In this document: one piece after another, positions 42,555 to 45,000 of the stretch
Numbering within the stretch: the first letter of the stretch is position 1
How the letters are laid out: each line of letters starts with the position of its first letter
Source of the DNA: Erythrobacteraceae bacterium CFH 75059
GTDB taxonomy: Bacteria > Pseudomonadota > Alphaproteobacteria > Sphingomonadales > Sphingomonadaceae
Assembly (NCBI GenBank): GCA_004331795.1
Contig: SJSR01000004.1
Coordinates: 1 to 45,000 of the forward strand
Length of the DNA stretch: 45,000 bases
Direction of reading: 5' to 3'
Notes under the pieces: model-generated
Database searches by the model: none
The model's input: only the letters and a program-made list of their open reading frames with translations
What the model was told of the DNA's origin: nothing
Translations under genes and position numbers: made by a program

Positions 42555-44369
42555 TCACTCCGCCGCCGCGCGCAGACCGTCGGCATCCGCCTGTTGCCGC
42601 GCCCACATCTCGGCATACAGCCCGCCATGCCGCAGCAACTCGACATGACTGCCGCTCTCCGCCAGCCGCCCGTCCTCCAGCACGAGGATGCGGTCGGCAT
42701 CGGCCACGGTGGAGAGGCGGTGCGCGATGGCGATGGTGGTGCGCCGGGCGGAGACTTGCCGCAAGGTGCGCAGGATCTCCTGCTCCGTCCGCGAATCAAG
42801 CGCGCTGGTCGCTTCGTCCAGCAACAGGATCGGCGGATCCTTGACCAGGGTGCGGGCGATCGCGACGCGCTGCTTCTCGCCGCCCGACAGCTTGAGGCCG
42901 CGCTCCCCGACCTGTGTGTCGAACCCCTGCGGAAGCCGCGTGATGAAGGGAAGGATGGCCGCACCCCGCGCCGCCGCCTCCATTTCGGCAGCCGTGGCGC
43001 CATCGCGTCCGTAGGCGATGTTGTAGCCGATGGTGTCGTTGAACAGCACGCTGTCCTGCGGAACGATGCCGATGTGCCGGCGCAGCGACTCCTGCGTCAC
43101 GTCGGCGATGTTCTGGCCGTCGATCAGGATGCGCCCGGCCTGGGGATCGTAGAAGCGGAACAGCAGCCGGGCGATGGTGCTCTTGCCAGCGCCGGTCGGG
43201 CCGACGATCGCCAGATGCCCGCCGGCCTCGATCTCGAAGCTCAGCCCCTTGAGGATGAGGCGGTCGGGATCATAGCCGAACACCACGTTGTCGAATGCGA
43301 CCGAGGGGCGGCGGATCACGAGCGCCGGCGCGCCGGGCCGGTCCGTCACCTCGACCGTCGCGTCCATCAGCCGGAACATCGCCGCCATGTCGATGAGGCC
43401 TTGGCGGATCGTGCGGTAGACCCACCCCAGCATGTCGAGCGGCCGGAACAGCTGGACGAGGTAGGTCTGCACCGCCACCAGGTCGCCGACGGTGAGGACT
43501 CCGCGGGACCACTGATACACTGTGAAGGCCATGGCAAAGGCCATGAGCGCATTTGTGATCAGCGCCTGCGCCATGTTAAGCCATGCGAGCGAATTCTCCG
43601 ACTTGATCGCGGCCGCGGCGTAGGAGCGCGCCGCGCCGGCGTAGCGCTCCTGCTCGCGCCGCTCGGCGCCGAAGTACTTCACCGTTTCGTAGTTGAGCAG
43701 CGAATCGACCGCACGGGCCAGTGCCTTGCCGTCCAGCTCGTTCATCTCCGCCCGCAGCTTGGTTCGCCATTCGGTGATCCAGCGGGTGGCCGCGATGTAG
43801 ACGATGACCGTGATGCCGGTCGCGACGACCAGCTCCCAGCCGAACAGGGTATAGAAGATGACGCCCACGGCGATCAGCTCGAGAACGGTCGGCGCAATGT
43901 TGAAGAGGAGGAAGTAGAGCATCGAATCGATGCTCTTGGTCCCGCGCTCGATGGTCTTGGTCACTTCGCCGGTGCGGCGGGAGAGGTGAAAGCGAAGCGA
44001 CAGGCGGTGCAGGCGGGTGAAAACATCCTCCGCCAGATGCCGGGTCGCGTCCTGACCTACTCTCTCGAAGACGATGTTGCGGATGTTGTCGAAGGCGACC
44101 GACGCGAAGCGCCCGGCTGCATAGGCGAGCACCAGCCCGATCGCCACCATCATCAGCGGATCGGCCCCGGCCATCGTGTCGATCACACGCTTGTAGAGCA
44201 GGGGCAGCACGAGGGTCACCGCCTTGGTCGCCAGCACCAGCAGCATGGCCAGGACGATCCGCAGGCGCAGGTCGAGACGGTCGCGGGGCCACAGATACGG
44301 CAGGAAGCGGCTCAGCGTGCGCCAGCTGTCCGGCGGCGGTGTCTCGGGGCGGGCGGTGTCGGGGGGCAT
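42555..44369 (-). CDS. Atm1/HMT-type ABC exporter (fused permease and ATPase)
   Basis: A 604-residue ABC transporter. The N-terminal membrane domain has six predicted helices (LRIVLAMLLVLATKAVTLVL and others). The ATPase has GPTGAGKST (Walker A), LSGGEKQRVAIA (signature) and ILLLDEATSALD (Walker B). The helix pattern RTGEVTKTIERGTKSIDSML is the Atm1-type motif; bacterial members export glutathione conjugates or heavy-metal complexes. ATG 44369 is used; a TTG at 44405 would add 12 residues. Confidence 0.93.
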   Translation of the reverse strand: MPPDTARPETPPPDSWRTLSRFLPYLWPRDRLDLRLRIVLAMLLVLATKAVTLVLPLLYKRVIDTMAGADPLMMVAIGLVLAYAAGRFASVAFDNIRNIVFERVGQDATRHLAEDVFTRLHRLSLRFHLSRRTGEVTKTIERGTKSIDSMLYFLLFNIAPTVLELIAVGVIFYTLFGWELVVATGITVIVYIAATRWITEWRTKLRAEMNELDGKALARAVDSLLNYETVKYFGAERREQERYAGAARSYAAAAIKSENSLAWLNMAQALITNALMAFAMAFTVYQWSRGVLTVGDLVAVQTYLVQLFRPLDMLGWVYRTIRQGLIDMAAMFRLMDATVEVTDRPGAPALVIRRPSVAFDNVVFGYDPDRLILKGLSFEIEAGGHLAIVGPTGAGKSTIARLLFRFYDPQAGRILIDGQNIADVTQESLRRHIGIVPQDSVLFNDTIGYNIAYGRDGATAAEMEAAARGAAILPFITRLPQGFDTQVGERGLKLSGGEKQRVAIARTLVKDPPILLLDEATSALDSRTEQEILRTLRQVSARRTTIAIAHRLSTVADADRILVLEDGRLAESGSHVELLRHGGLYAEMWARQQADADGLRAAAE

Positions 44370-44453
44370 CGGGGGTGAAGTGGCGCTCCGCCTGACGCTC
44401 TTCAATGCCGGGCGGCCGCAGGACGGAACTGAAACCGGGCGGAGGGCGGCCGT

Positions 44454-44999
44454 TCAGGGAGCGAAGGGGTTGCGACGCCACGCGCTCGCCCTGGGGGCGC
44501 TGGCCGGCAGGTCGAACATCACCTTCTGTCCCGGGAAGTCGATTGCCAGCCGGTCGAGCCCGCGCAGCGCTCCCATCCCGAGGATCAGGGCGGGACGCCG
44601 GTCAAGGCCGAGCGCCTCGAAGGCCGGGCTGGAGGCAAAGCCGATCGGCACCTGCGCGACTGTCATGTCGCCCACCCGCACCTGCTGGGCGAGGCGCATG
44701 GCAGTCGCGAAGGCGACGCCATTGACATCGGTGCCGGTCGCCACGCCGCGCTGGCGCGCCCGCAGACGCTGTTCCAGAACCGGGTTGCCGATCGACACAT
44801 CGGCGCCCGTGTCGACCACCACTGCCGTGCGCACGCCGTCCACTTCGGCATCCATGATGATCATCTGACCCAGCCGCTTGCGCGCACGAACCACGATTTC
44901 GAACGGCCCCGAAGAAACCGCGGCGCGCGAGTCGCTCAGGAAGATCGCGCGGCGGCGGAAGTCCATCAGCACCCGCAGATCCTGCAAAGTGTCGAGTCC
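44454..44999 (-). CDS. Retropepsin-like aspartic protease, N-terminus outside window
   Basis: The frame is open to the window edge. The retained part has VVVDTGADVSIG (active-site DTGA) and a C-terminal ILGMGALRGLDRLAID with the hydrophobic-Gly pattern. The family includes periplasmic proteases of alphaproteobacteria; the upstream part, with any signal peptide and first repeat, is not seen. It follows the ABC exporter region in the opposite order on the minus strand and may be its upstream neighbour in an operon. Confidence 0.85.
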   Translation of the reverse strand, partial: GLDTLQDLRVLMDFRRRAIFLSDSRAAVSSGPFEIVVRARKRLGQMIIMDAEVDGVRTAVVVDTGADVSIGNPVLEQRLRARQRGVATGTDVNGVAFATAMRLAQQVRVGDMTVAQVPIGFASSPAFEALGLDRRPALILGMGALRGLDRLAIDFPGQKVMFDLPASAPRASAWRRNPFAP

Positions 45000-45000
45000 C

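Noticed and set aside
42594-44378. 594-residue plus-strand open frame over the ABC exporter
   Set aside because: Antisense to a clear transporter gene and without signals.

Overview
The window comes from a high-GC alphaproteobacterium, most likely a member of the Sphingomonadales. The right-hand part (about 29.35-45 kb) is ordinary chromosome of that type: an EipA-like DUF1134 protein, COQ9, a ubiquinol-cytochrome c chaperone, a BamE-like lipoprotein, hslV-hslU, ribD/ribE, a SCO-family protein, a GDSL hydrolase with a PEP-CTERM-like tail, and an Atm1-type ABC exporter. I cannot name the genus from sequence alone.

The left 29 kb looks like a composite genomic island or the end of an integrative element inserted at tRNA-Ser(GCU) (29353-29443, minus strand). 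A P4-type tyrosine integrase (27987-29168) starts beside the tRNA 3' end, with a cluster of GTGTGGGC-type repeats between them. The other end of the element and its attachment-site copy are not in the window. No relaxase or type IV secretion gene is visible.

Layout. (a) 1-4856, plus strand, visibly lower GC: the 3' part of a Pnkp RNA-repair enzyme, a GHKL ATPase with a PD-(D/E)xK-like nuclease end, and a membrane protein with a degenerate acyl-carrier-like domain. (b) 4914-6787, minus strand: a secreted hypothetical protein and a DUF6438-ankyrin lipoprotein. (c) 6860-9372: two different tyrosine recombinases overlapping by 4 nt. (d) 9592-17270: mobile-element backbone (small hypothetical genes, SSB, DUF6915, DUF6878, a DUF2493/SLOG protein, an ArdC-like antirestriction protein, a large ParB), nearly all preceded by the same TCAGGAG-type ribosome binding site. 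(e) 17426-18965: two overlapping nuclease-like genes. (f) 19034-21322: an arsenic operon arsR-arsI-arsC-acr3, in which arsI carries an apparent single-base frameshift. (g) 21450-27940: a GIY-YIG-like protein, a 1411-residue methyltransferase-helicase of the Strawberry Notch type, a CHC2/Toprim primase-like protein, and a divergent lytic transglycosylase. (h) The integrase and the tRNA.

The backbone genes (SSB, ParB, ArdC, primase-like, Strawberry Notch) would serve maintenance and establishment of the element. The rest is cargo: arsenic resistance and several nuclease or repair genes that look like defence or damage-response functions. The most interesting candidate system is the Pnkp / GHKL-nuclease / ACP-like cluster at the left edge. 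The second is the nuclease pair next to the ars operon.
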